Positions 55,296 through 63,530 of a DNA stretch of 64,000 nt are shown here, piece after piece; position 1 is the stretch's first letter; each line of letters starts with the position of its first letter. The stretch covers positions 124,001 to 188,000 of the forward strand of contig NZ_CAOJCN010000003.1 in assembly GCF_948329515.1 (NCBI RefSeq), in the 5' to 3' direction. The translations under genes and the position numbers were made by a program. This DNA is from Cohnella rhizoplanae (GTDB lineage Bacteria; Bacillota; Bacilli; Paenibacillales; Paenibacillaceae). The notes beneath the pieces were generated by a model. The model did not search any database and was not told the origin of the DNA. It was given only the letters and a program-made list of their open reading frames with translations.

Positions 55296-55967
55296 ATGAG
55301 TATATTACAGGACTTCGGTTTGCGGCTCAAAGAGCTGAGGCAGCGGTCGAGTATGTCGCAAGATATGCTGGCGGCCCGTTCCGGGCTGGATCGCACCTAT
55401 ATCGGCGGGGTGGAACGCGGCATTCGCAATATCTCTCTCAAAAACATCGAGCTGCTGTGCAATACGCTGGACGTCGACATCAGTTACTTTTTTGATCACG
55501 AACGGTTCTCCCTGCATACGACGTCACTGAAAAACGATCTGGATCGGCCGCTTCCGGATCGCTTCAATTATCGCGTAGAGACAGCGGACAACCTGATCAT
55601 CTGGCAAGTAACGGGCGCGATCAGCCTGGATGAGATCAAACAGATCTCTGCGGATCTGAAGGCCGTCTGCCGAACGCTTGACCCCGGCCGTGTCAAGCTG
55701 CTGATCGACAACAGGAAGATGATGCTCTGCGGGCAACCGATCGTGTTCCAGCACGAGGTTACGGAAAAGTGGGAGGAGCTGCAACGTTGGTTCCTGCCGT
55801 ATTGCGAGCAAGTCGTGGTATTGTGCAACTCCAAACTCATGCAGAACCAAATGAACCGGCTGGCCAAGCGGAGCGGGATCATCCAGGTGCAGAAAAGCCT
55901 CTATGTCGAGGGAGAGGCCTGGCTGACCGAAGAACTTGACCCGGGTCCTTTATTCGAGGCGCGTTGA
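55296..55967 (+). CDS. XRE-family regulator with a STAS-like C-terminal domain
   Basis: A 223-residue protein. Residues 5-65 form a helix-turn-helix of the Cro/CI type (LRLKELRQRSSMSQDMLAARSGLDRTYIGGVERG, read in parts). The C-terminal 120 residues alternate strands and helices (NLIIWQVTGAISLDEIKQIS; GRVKLLIDNRKMM) like a SpoIIAA/STAS fold, but this is inference. The ATG at 55296 has GAAGGA at good distance; the ATG at 55287 is too close to it. A cytochrome P450 gene follows 42 bases later. A fragment of a related gene lies at 45794-45898. Confidence 0.85.
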   Translation: MSILQDFGLRLKELRQRSSMSQDMLAARSGLDRTYIGGVERGIRNISLKNIELLCNTLDVDISYFFDHERFSLHTTSLKNDLDRPLPDRFNYRVETADNLIIWQVTGAISLDEIKQISADLKAVCRTLDPGRVKLLIDNRKMMLCGQPIVFQHEVTEKWEELQRWFLPYCEQVVVLCNSKLMQNQMNRLAKRSGIIQVQKSLYVEGEAWLTEELDPGPLFEAR

Positions 55968-56009
55968 GCGGCCGTCCTATGCCACATCATTCTAAAAGGG
56001 AGCGAAATC

Positions 56010-57359
56010 ATGAGCTCGTCACAAGCAACGTTGGAGCCGCAGGGGCCAAAAGGCTCTTGGCTCGGCGGCAACCTGATGGACTACCGGAAGGATCCGCTCG
56101 GATTCTTGACGGAGCTACAAACCAGATACGGAGGGGTAGCTAAGATTCGGTTCGGTCCGCAAAAAATGTACGTCATTTACGACCCGATGCTGCTCAAGGA
56201 ACTGTTAATTACCAAACAAGAACAATTCGTTAAGCTCAAGGCTTTCGAAGAAGCAAGGCTGTTCGTCGGAGACGGCGTCGCGACCAGTACGGGGGAGAAG
56301 CACAAGCGGGTAAGGCGGTTGATCCAGCCGCACTTCACCAGAGCGCACGTACATAAGTATGCCGTGCAGATGGCGGATATCGTGGACAGCGAGCTAAGCG
56401 GCTGGAAGGTGGGCGAGCATCGTCTTCTCACCGACGATATCTCGAACATGACCTTCGCGATTATCGCCAAGACGCTATTCAGCTTAGAGGGCAACGCATA
56501 CGCAAGCGCGATCCGCGAGCCGTACGAACTGATTAACCGGATGTGCGCCGAGCGCATGCGCTCGCTCTTCTCGATGCCGCTGTTCGTCGCCACGGCGAAA
56601 AACAAGGCGTACAAATCGGCGCTCCAGGCGCTGGATCGCGGCGTCTACGACATCATTAAATATCGAAGGAAGAACCCGGAAGCCGGGGAAGGCGATCTGC
56701 TCTCCGTGTTGCTCGCGGCCAAGGACGATCAAGGAAACGGCATGACCGACCAGGAGCTCCGCGACGAGCTGATGATCATGTTCATCGCCGGCCACGAGAC
56801 CTCGGCCAACGCGCTCGCTTGGGCCTTCTCGTACATCCTGCAAATGCCGGAGGTAGAGCGGAAGCTGTACGAGGAATGGGATCGGGTCCTCCAAGGCGAT
56901 CGTCCCACGGACGCCGATTATATGCAGCTCACCTACACGCAGAACGTGTTGTGGGAAGCCATGCGGCTGCGTTCTCCGAGCTTTTTCACCGGTCGCTCCG
57001 CGATCTGCGACGTAGAGCTTGGTTCTCTCAAGGTGAAAAAAGGTCAATCCGTCCTGTTCAGCCCCTATGCGATCCATCACAATCCCGCTTACTTCCCGAA
57101 TCCGGAGTCGTTCATCCCGGAGCGGTTCGAGAACGATTACCTGAAGCGCATTCCGCAGTTCTCTTATATCCCGTTCGGCGGCGGACCGAGAGGATGCATC
57201 GGCAACCACTTCGCGATGCTCGAGATGGTCATCGCCTTGTGCATGATCGGTCAACGCTATCGTCTGCAATTAAAAGCCGGGCATCCGCCCATAGAGATGG
57301 AGCCGCTCATGACGCTGCGGCCCAAAAACGGCATCGAGGTCCTGGTCGGTCGGCGCTAG
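56010..57359 (+). CDS. Cytochrome P450
   Basis: A 449-residue soluble P450 monooxygenase. I-helix MFIAGHETSANALAW with the oxygen-activating Glu-Thr pair, K-helix ENVLWEAMRLRSP reduced to E-x-x-R, the PERF motif in FIPERFEND and the haem-binding loop FGGGPRGCIGNHFA with the Cys ligand. The N-terminus has no membrane anchor. No ferredoxin or reductase gene is nearby, so redox partners must come from elsewhere. The XRE-type regulator just upstream is the likely controller. AAAGGGAGCG stands before the ATG. Confidence 0.95.
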   Translation: MSSSQATLEPQGPKGSWLGGNLMDYRKDPLGFLTELQTRYGGVAKIRFGPQKMYVIYDPMLLKELLITKQEQFVKLKAFEEARLFVGDGVATSTGEKHKRVRRLIQPHFTRAHVHKYAVQMADIVDSELSGWKVGEHRLLTDDISNMTFAIIAKTLFSLEGNAYASAIREPYELINRMCAERMRSLFSMPLFVATAKNKAYKSALQALDRGVYDIIKYRRKNPEAGEGDLLSVLLAAKDDQGNGMTDQELRDELMIMFIAGHETSANALAWAFSYILQMPEVERKLYEEWDRVLQGDRPTDADYMQLTYTQNVLWEAMRLRSPSFFTGRSAICDVELGSLKVKKGQSVLFSPYAIHHNPAYFPNPESFIPERFENDYLKRIPQFSYIPFGGGPRGCIGNHFAMLEMVIALCMIGQRYRLQLKAGHPPIEMEPLMTLRPKNGIEVLVGRR

Positions 57360-57391
57360 CCCGCTGTAATCGCCTAGCCCGCTGTAATCGC
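57356..57391 (+). repeat. Perfect 18-base tandem duplication at the P450 stop codon
   Basis: CTAGCCCGCTGTAATCGC occurs twice back to back (57356-57373 and 57374-57391). The first copy contains the TAG stop of the P450 gene, so the duplication adds a second in-frame TAG (18 is a multiple of three). Looks like recent slippage. Confidence 0.9.
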
Positions 57392-57442
57392 TTCGCATAC
57401 GCGGAGAAAAGAAAAATGGAAAAGAATACGGGAGGATGGAAC

Positions 57443-58825
57443 ATGAAATCATTGCGCAAAACGCTGCAGTCCGCAGCTATCGGGGCGCTGGCCCTGCAGA
57501 GCTTGTTCACGGGCGGCGTCGCCTTCGGAGCGGACGTGGCGGCCACGTCCCAGCTGGTCAAGGAGTTCCGCTATTTGGATAAGGAGCTGGACCGGATCTC
57601 CCTGGAGAAGACCGGCGCGCCAGACGGTACGAGGGACGGTCACCTAAGCTTGCTGATCGACGCAGGCGAAGGCACGGAGATCAAATCGATCGTCATGAAA
57701 ACGGCGGACAGCGCGGGGACCGATACGGGGCATGGTATCTGGGCGAGCTGGAAGGAACCGAGCGACATCGGCAAGTACCTGCTCGCCGTCGAGCACGACG
57801 GCAGGACGCTGAACACGACGTTTAAGGAAACGCTCGGACAGTTCAAGGGCGTGAACCAGTTCGAGCTGTATGCGTCGGACAACAACAGCATGAAGGATGG
57901 CGAATACTATTATCTGGAGATCACGACGGGCACCGGTATCGTCAAAACGGACGTAACGCCCTTCAAGGATGCCGATACCTCGTATGCGCCCGTCATCATC
58001 CGTCAGTTCGCTTCCGCCGATCTGACCCAGGATAAATTCGGCAGCGCCTTTTACGGCGAGGACGGCAGTCCGGACGGGCACTTTAAGCTGAAGCTGGCGT
58101 TCGCGCAGAAGACGAAGGTGCTCTCCGTCATTCTTCGTCCGACCGACGAAGACGGCAAGGAAGTATCGGCCGGCATCTGGCGTACGAACCGCGCCGGCGT
58201 AGGCTGGCTGCTGGGGATCATGCAGGACGGTAAAGCGGTCAATCCGGAATTCAACAAGGATGTCACGGCTCCGGTCGGTTCGTTCCGCGGCACGGTCTCG
58301 CTCGACCTGTACGCGACGAACAACGGTTCGATCAAAAACGGTCAGCATTACGTCATCGAGGTCGAGACGCAGTTCGGTACGGTCAAATCCAAGCCCATCG
58401 AGTTCGGCAATAAAAACTCCATTTTCACCGACAGTACGGTGTTCCCGTTCAAGACGATCTCCTTCAAGCTGAATTCCAAGGACGCAGCCGTGGACGACAA
58501 GAGCTTCAAGCTTGACGTTGCGCCGTTCACGCTGAACGGACGTACGATGGTGCCGCTGCGGTTCATCAGCGAAGCCTTCGGCGCCAAGGTAGGCTGGAAT
58601 CAGAAAGAGCGCCGGGTCACGATCGCCAAGGGCGCCAACACAATCGAGCTCGTGATCGACAAGAAGGAAGCCGTCGCGAACGGCGGGAAGGTCCTGCTGG
58701 ATTCGCCCGCTATCGTGCGGAACAACGTCACGCTGGTGCCGGTTCGATTCGTCAGCGAGTCGCTGAAGATGAAGGTGTTCTTCGAAGAAGGCGAGCTGTT
58801 CGTTACGGACGCCATCGAGCAATAA
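57443..58825 (+). CDS. Secreted protein with duplicated module and copper-amine-oxidase stalk domain
   Basis: A 460-residue secreted protein. Signal peptide about 1-28 (SAAIGALALQSLFTGGVAFG). Residues about 35-325 hold two related modules of about 130 residues; compare PDGTRDGHLSLLIDAG / GIWASW / FELYASDNNSMKDGEYYYLEI with PDGHFKLKLAF / GIWRTN / LDLYATNNGSIKNGQHYVIEV. The C-terminal 110 residues are the copper-amine-oxidase N-terminal-like stalk domain (NGRTMVPLRFISEAFGAKVGWN; VTLVPVRFVSESLKMKV), common on Paenibacillaceae surface proteins. The ATG follows GGGAGG. Function unknown; cell-surface role likely. Confidence 0.88.
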   Translation: MKSLRKTLQSAAIGALALQSLFTGGVAFGADVAATSQLVKEFRYLDKELDRISLEKTGAPDGTRDGHLSLLIDAGEGTEIKSIVMKTADSAGTDTGHGIWASWKEPSDIGKYLLAVEHDGRTLNTTFKETLGQFKGVNQFELYASDNNSMKDGEYYYLEITTGTGIVKTDVTPFKDADTSYAPVIIRQFASADLTQDKFGSAFYGEDGSPDGHFKLKLAFAQKTKVLSVILRPTDEDGKEVSAGIWRTNRAGVGWLLGIMQDGKAVNPEFNKDVTAPVGSFRGTVSLDLYATNNGSIKNGQHYVIEVETQFGTVKSKPIEFGNKNSIFTDSTVFPFKTISFKLNSKDAAVDDKSFKLDVAPFTLNGRTMVPLRFISEAFGAKVGWNQKERRVTIAKGANTIELVIDKKEAVANGGKVLLDSPAIVRNNVTLVPVRFVSESLKMKVFFEEGELFVTDAIEQ

Positions 58826-58836
58826 GCGATTGATCC

Positions 58837-58870
58837 AAGCTTCCGGATGTCTTCCGGAAGCTTGTTTTTT
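58837..58870. terminator. Intrinsic terminator between convergent genes
   Basis: An 11-12 base stem (AAGCTTCCGGA / TTCCGGAAGCTT) followed by a T-run on the plus strand. It overlaps the stop region of the leftward methyltransferase gene. Confidence 0.85.
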
Positions 58871-59822
58871 ATTCGCATAACATGACATATCGGAAAAACG
58901 AGCCTTTCTTGACGCTCCCTCGGTCCGAGATGGAGAAGCCAGCCCTGTTCAGCATCCCGTCGATCGGCTCGATCGAGATCACGACGACCCGTCCGGCAAT
59001 GCGGCGAGCGTGCTTGAGGATGGACATTTGCTCCGCCGGCGTGATTTTGGAGACATGATTGTACGGCAGATCCACGATCGCGGCATCGTAGCGGGCGGCC
59101 GCCTCGGAGATCGGACCGAAGACCACCTCGCCCTTGAGTCCGAAGAAGGCAAGGTTTTCCCGTGCGCCGCCAGCCAGCTGCGGATTCAGCTCGCGGCCCG
59201 ATAAGTCGATTCCCATCGATAAGCCCTCCACCAGCACGGTACCGATGCCGCAACAGGGATCGATAGCCCGGACGCCTTCCGGCTGCGGAACCGCGATATT
59301 CGCGACCGCCCTCGCGACCCGCGTAGGAAGCGCCATCGAGTAGTTGCGGGGCTTGTTCATGTGGGTGAGCCATACGGACCGGTTTTTCATATGACGGCCG
59401 AGATACCAGCGACCGCCCATCGTTACGATGCCGAAGACTTGATCCGGATGACGGACATCTGCGTTGCCGCTGATGCGTCGGCCAACTCGCCGCTCGATCT
59501 CCCGCTGCGCCTCGTACGTCCATTTTTCGGCCGCCGGCAGGTCATTCGTTTTGACGAACAACACCTTGAACGTGGACTGCAGCGCCGGTATATGGGCCGC
59601 TTGATCCTCGATCTCGCTCACGCTGTCGCCCGCGCACGCCACCTCGATCCTTTCCCTGATAAATGGGCTGCGACTGGGGTCGACCGCCCTGTCGCTCATG
59701 AAAATGCCGGACTCCGGATGGACGCCGAACAGCGAGCGAAGCTCCAACCGGCACAATGAAAGCTCGTCCTCGTGCGAGGCATACGTATAGATAAACTGCG
59801 GGGTTTGCTCTGAATAAGTCAA
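58869..59822 (-). CDS. Trm11-like SAM-dependent RNA/DNA methyltransferase
   Basis: A 317-residue methyltransferase. The N-terminal half is a poorly conserved, possibly THUMP-like region; the middle has WYLGRHMKNRSVWLTHMNKPR. The catalytic domain has motif I AIDPCCGIGTVLVEGLSMG followed by GRELNPQLAGGARENLAFFG, and the catalytic loop VDLPYNHVS, a variant of D/N-P-P-Y in which the first Pro is Leu. The open frame extends to 60011, but the start is placed at TTG 59822 because AAAGGCGG stands just before it and the longer form overlaps the divergent gene. Predicted to methylate a guanine or adenine amino group in RNA. Confidence 0.8.
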   Translation of the reverse strand: MTYSEQTPQFIYTYASHEDELSLCRLELRSLFGVHPESGIFMSDRAVDPSRSPFIRERIEVACAGDSVSEIEDQAAHIPALQSTFKVLFVKTNDLPAAEKWTYEAQREIERRVGRRISGNADVRHPDQVFGIVTMGGRWYLGRHMKNRSVWLTHMNKPRNYSMALPTRVARAVANIAVPQPEGVRAIDPCCGIGTVLVEGLSMGIDLSGRELNPQLAGGARENLAFFGLKGEVVFGPISEAAARYDAAIVDLPYNHVSKITPAEQMSILKHARRIAGRVVVISIEPIDGMLNRAGFSISDRGSVKKGSFFRYVMLCE

Positions 59823-59948
59823 CGCTATGCCGCCTTTTCGCAGTAGTACATTCCGGTCACTTGGACCATTATACAGCAGTTGCAGGAGATAGCGGAACGG
59901 TATGGAATATAATGGAGAACACGACATAACTTGATGGAGGAATTCCAA

Positions 59949-60656
59949 ATGGAGGAATCGCATGCGCATATAATCTCGCAATATGCAAAACTCGCCGATC
60001 ATGAGCAGCAACAGCTGGTATCCGCATTATCCTTACATTTCGGCGAGCAGCTAGAGATCTCAGAGGACGGGTTGAATAAGTTCGGCGCTACCCAGCTCGA
60101 GATCATCAAAAATGCGTTGGGCGGTCTGATTCTTACGAAGGAAAATGTGCCGGATATACGAGAAGCGTACGAACGGCTGAAGGGTACGGATCTGCCACGG
60201 AGCGTGTCGTTCGGACGCCTAAAAGACAAAAATTCATTCACCATTGTGCAAGAAGGACATGATCAAACCAAAAGCTATGTCAAAAGCAGAATGATTGAAT
60301 TCAACGCCATGCATTTTCCTAACGAACTCCATGGACGATTCCAGGAGTTGAATTTGTCGTTAATTAATGACCAAGGCGTTATACAGGGCGGATTAACCGG
60401 CGAGTTTTGTTGGAATTAGTTGGAGATCCATTATTTATTCGTCGAGCCAGAGTATCGCAAGCTCGGCTATGGAAGAGCACTGCTCCAAGAAGCGGAGAAG
60501 CTTGCAAAACAAAAGAAATGCGATTTTATCAAGCTGGATACATTAAGTTTTCAAGCATTGGATCTCTATTTAAAAGAAGGTTACCGGATATTCGGAACTA
60601 TTGAGAATGCCGGGCGGCACACGCACTATTATTTAATGAGAGAATTGGTCGATTAA
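59949..60656 (+). pseudogene. GNAT acetyltransferase interrupted by an in-frame TAG
   Basis: Two consecutive open stretches in one frame are split by TAG at 60417-60419. The first gives residues 1-156 ending GGLTGEFCWN; the second continues LEIHYLFVEPEYRKLGYGRALL, the acetyl-CoA-binding loop, to YYLMRELVD. GNAT relatives of this subtype read CWNWLE at this point, so a TGG Trp codon has probably mutated to TAG. Residues 1-100 form an extra helical domain that I do not recognise. GGAGGA precedes the ATG. Likely a recent pseudogene; a sequencing error or readthrough cannot be excluded. Confidence 0.8.
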
Positions 60657-60688
60657 TTGCATCCGCGAATAGGGAGTTGCTTCGTACA

Positions 60689-61195
60689 ATGGAACCGAAT
60701 TTAGTCGAAACAAAAAATAAAAAACTGCATCTTGAGGTGTCGGGATTGGGCGGTTGGCTCGTTCTCGTTCAAATAGGTCTCATCTTTACGACTATCAACG
60801 CCATCCTGCAGTTGATAAATACATCGATACCTTCGCTTAGCAACGAAACGTGGACCTATCTTACGTCCAAACAATCACTTCAGTATCATCCGCTTTGGGG
60901 TGTTCTATTAATATTTGAAACCATCGTGAATGCGTTGTTTTTCATTTTAAGCATCTATGTGTTGATAGCATTTTATCAAAAAAAAGCGAATGTCCCGAAA
61001 TTGATGATTAATTATTATATAGCCAGCTTTCTTTTAGGGTTAGTCGATTTAGCGCTGATCTACCAGATTCCCCTATCCCGGGAACTTGACGAAGGAGCTT
61101 CGTTTAGAGCAACGATTCGATCCTTCATAACCTGTCTCATATGGATTCCCTATTTTTTGAACTCGCAAAGAGTAAAAAATACGTTTTTAAAATAA
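60689..61195 (+). CDS. DUF2569-like membrane protein
   Basis: A 168-residue protein with four hydrophobic segments (GWLVLVQIGLIFTTINAILQL; GVLLIFETIVNALFFILSIY; MINYYIASFLLGLVDLALIY; a last one near 145-160). The start GLGGWLVLVQIGL is typical of DUF2569, a family of unknown function. ATG at 60689 follows GGGAG by about 12 bases. The lower GC content of 60.4-61.9 kb compared with the rest suggests a different history for this small block. Confidence 0.75.
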   Translation: MEPNLVETKNKKLHLEVSGLGGWLVLVQIGLIFTTINAILQLINTSIPSLSNETWTYLTSKQSLQYHPLWGVLLIFETIVNALFFILSIYVLIAFYQKKANVPKLMINYYIASFLLGLVDLALIYQIPLSRELDEGASFRATIRSFITCLIWIPYFLNSQRVKNTFLK

Positions 61196-61211
61196 TGCAT
61201 GGAGTGAATCC

Positions 61212-61334
61212 TTGCTAGGGGTTGGCATTCTCTTGTTTATCGGTGCAAGCCGTTTAATTAGGGACCAATGGAAACTAATTAAACTAAGAAACGCTGAGTA
61301 TGCTGAAAAAGAAAAGGAAAGTCAAGGACTATAA
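61212..61334 (+). CDS. Possible 40-residue membrane peptide
   Basis: An open frame starting with TTG eight bases after GGAGTG. It codes for a hydrophobic stretch (LGVGILLFIGASRLI) and a charged tail ending KEKESQGL. It overlaps the next gene by 35 bases in another frame. Not recognised; it could be chance. Confidence 0.3.
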   Translation: MLGVGILLFIGASRLIRDQWKLIKLRNAEYAEKEKESQGL

Positions 61335-61902
61335 CGGAGTACTGCAAAGGAGATTAATATCTGCAGTGGAGCATCTATATCTATTTCATTATTATGAGGC
61401 GAAGCTGGGACCGTTTAAGAACTTGTCTTCCTTATCCCCGGATGAAGCTCAGAAGATTATGGACGCTTTGAAGGCCAAAAATAACGTTTATGCGGCCAGA
61501 AGATCAGATGACTATTTATATATCAGGAAGGACATTGAAGAAAAAGCGAGAAAGCTGTTTGTTCTTAAGGGCGGCCAACCAAGAAAGACGTATCCTCATT
61601 ACTTGACGTTAGGGCGATGCGACTGGCTGAAGGACTGGTACAATGACGGTCGAGAGCTGAAGATCCGTCTCGACGATTTTTCTCCCCACGTCGTTAGCTT
61701 CACATACGGCGACTTATTTCCTACGATGAGATATCGGGACGATAGAGCCTATAGAGGCCAAGTTTATACGCTGCAAGAGATGAAGACGCTCATTGAGCGT
61801 TACGGCTGGCCGCAAGTATGGAATCGCGAAGGAAATAACGGTCCCGAAAGATATATTGAAGCACAAGTGTGGGACGATGATGTCGTTCAGATGTACTTTT
61901 AA
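61300..61902 (+). CDS. Hypothetical protein
   Basis: A 200-residue basic protein without membrane segments. I do not recognise the family. The first 70 residues are helical (VLQRRLISAVEHLYLFHYYEAKLG). The C-terminal half has many aromatic residues (YLTLGRCDWLKDWYNDGRELKIRLDDFSPHVVSFTYGDLFPTMRYRDD, read in parts) and ends YIEAQVWDDDVVQMYF. The ATG at 61300 has no clear ribosome binding site, so the start is uncertain. It converges with the gntR gene that ends at 61922. Confidence 0.6.
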   Translation: MLKKKRKVKDYNGVLQRRLISAVEHLYLFHYYEAKLGPFKNLSSLSPDEAQKIMDALKAKNNVYAARRSDDYLYIRKDIEEKARKLFVLKGGQPRKTYPHYLTLGRCDWLKDWYNDGRELKIRLDDFSPHVVSFTYGDLFPTMRYRDDRAYRGQVYTLQEMKTLIERYGWPQVWNREGNNGPERYIEAQVWDDDVVQMYF

Positions 61903-61921
61903 AAGGTTAAGTCTTTTTGCA

Positions 61922-62554
61922 TCAATGAATCAATATCCGCTTCCCATACTCTAGGTGCTCGGTCATCGCTGTAGCGGCCTCGTCGGCGCGGCCAGCGACG
62001 ATGCACGCGAAGATGCGGACGTGATCGTCGTATGAAACGCGGATGCGCGTCGCGTCTTTACGCAAAACGCGAATGGCGATGCGGTACAGCTTGTCCTGCA
62101 GATTTTCCATCGACTGAATAATCTCGCTATTATCATGATATTTAGCCAGCTGCAGGTGGAACGCGGAGTCGGCGGCCGTAAAGCCCGCGTTGTCGTTTTG
62201 GTCCGCGTATGTCTTTTGCATGGCCAGATTGTCCCGGAACCACGCCAGCTCGTCCTCCTGCCAGGCCCGCGCCGACAGCTTGCGCACGATATGCGATTCG
62301 AGGGCGACCCGGATGTCGTAGAAGTCGACGGCGCGCTGTATGGAAAAATCAGCGACGAACAGACCTTTGTTGGGCGTATAACGAACTAACCCTTCGCTTT
62401 CCAATCTCTCGAGCGCCGAGCGGATCGGCGTCCGGCTCATGGAGAGCCGCTCTTCAAGCATCCGTTCGGTTAAGTAATCCCCGGGCTCCAATTCGTTTCC
62501 GAGGATAAGCGCCTTTAACTCGGCATACGCTTTTTCTTTCAAAGTCACTTTCAT
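61922..62554 (-). CDS. GntR-family (FCD) transcriptional regulator
   Basis: A 210-residue regulator with the GntR winged helix (LKALILGNELEPGDYLTERMLEERLSMSRTPIRSALERLESEG, read in parts) and an FCD ligand domain with DSAFHLQLAKYHDN and a C-terminal HLEYGKRI. The open frame runs to 62611, but the ATG at 62554 is preferred: GAGGAG lies about ten bases upstream, and it starts four bases after the stop of the TIM-barrel gene. Likely controls that gene and the divergent dehydrogenase. Confidence 0.9.
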   Translation of the reverse strand: MKVTLKEKAYAELKALILGNELEPGDYLTERMLEERLSMSRTPIRSALERLESEGLVRYTPNKGLFVADFSIQRAVDFYDIRVALESHIVRKLSARAWQEDELAWFRDNLAMQKTYADQNDNAGFTAADSAFHLQLAKYHDNSEIIQSMENLQDKLYRIAIRVLRKDATRIRVSYDDHVRIFACIVAGRADEAATAMTEHLEYGKRILIH

Positions 62555-62558
62555 TTCG

Positions 62559-63356
62559 TTATCGTACTCCTCGCAGGAATTGTATGCTTTCTTCGAACCA
62601 TTCCTTTTCAATATCGATCGTCCGCTCCACGCTGCCCGCGAACGGCGTCCACAGCTCGAGAATCCAATTGGGCTCCCAGCGACTGGCCTGGAGGGCTTCG
62701 CGCAGGAGCGCCCAATTCAGTCGTCCTTGTCCCGCCGCCGTGCCGAGCACCGAGAAGCCCATCTGATGGTCGACTCTGCGGATATCGAAGTCCTTGACGT
62801 GCAGATTCGCCGTATACGGCGCCAGTGCGCGGATGACGCTATCGGGAGATTCCAGCGCGCCAAACGAATTGACGGTGTCGAGGCAGCAGCCGAGAGAAGG
62901 CGAGTCGAAATGCCGAAAGAGCCGGACCAACTGATCCGTCGTGTGCAGCCCGTGATTCTCGACCGCCAGGACGATTCCGTTCTTCTCATAGAAAGGAAGT
63001 ACCGCCTCGATCTCTGGGTAGGACAAGCCGATATCCGGCTCGGTAATTAAGGTGCGAACTAGGGGAGAGCCCGCCTTTAACGCGATATCGGCATATCCTC
63101 TTAGCGCATCGGGCGTGGTGCCGCGCAGGCCGACCTCGATTCCGATTCCCCAATCGTTCGCGAGCTTGACGATCTCGTCTTGTGCCGATCCGGACAGGAG
63201 ATGCAGGGGCAGGTTGTCGGCGTATTGGACGACGCTCGCGCCATGATCCCTTGCCAGCTCGAGCAGGCCAGCGGCAGTCAACGGCCGCTTCGGCGGTGCA
63301 TACCCGGGTACGCCGACGGCCCACGTCAACGAATAACTGCCGATTCCCCACCTCAT
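62559..63356 (-). CDS. Xylose-isomerase-like TIM-barrel (sugar phosphate isomerase/epimerase), OiaC-like
   Basis: A 265-residue AP_endonuc_2-family barrel. The start WGIGSYSLTWAVGVPGY followed by SVVQYADNLPLHLL resembles proteins annotated near 3-oxo-isoapionate decarboxylase (OiaC). Metal-site candidates are the Glu in VLAVENHGLHTT, the Asp in GCCLDTVNSFG, the His in NLHVKDFDIRR and the Glu in WILELWTPF. The ATG at 63356 has GGGGGG eight bases upstream, and the longer frame lacks support. It is in an operon with gntR and divergent from an ApnO-like gene. A different epimerase or isomerase role remains possible. Confidence 0.8.
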   Translation of the reverse strand: MRWGIGSYSLTWAVGVPGYAPPKRPLTAAGLLELARDHGASVVQYADNLPLHLLSGSAQDEIVKLANDWGIGIEVGLRGTTPDALRGYADIALKAGSPLVRTLITEPDIGLSYPEIEAVLPFYEKNGIVLAVENHGLHTTDQLVRLFRHFDSPSLGCCLDTVNSFGALESPDSVIRALAPYTANLHVKDFDIRRVDHQMGFSVLGTAAGQGRLNWALLREALQASRWEPNWILELWTPFAGSVERTIDIEKEWFEESIQFLRGVR

Positions 63357-63530
63357 GACGTTCCCCCCTACGAATCCAGCCGCTTCAAAATTTAATTGAA
63401 GTGTAACACGTCCGCGCGCGACCGACAATACATTAGGTATTTTTTTGGTATACCAATTGTATTCTTAGAATAGGCATGTTACGATGAGCACGAAAAAGCG
63501 GATAGGTAATGGCGATAGGAGGAGTATTCC

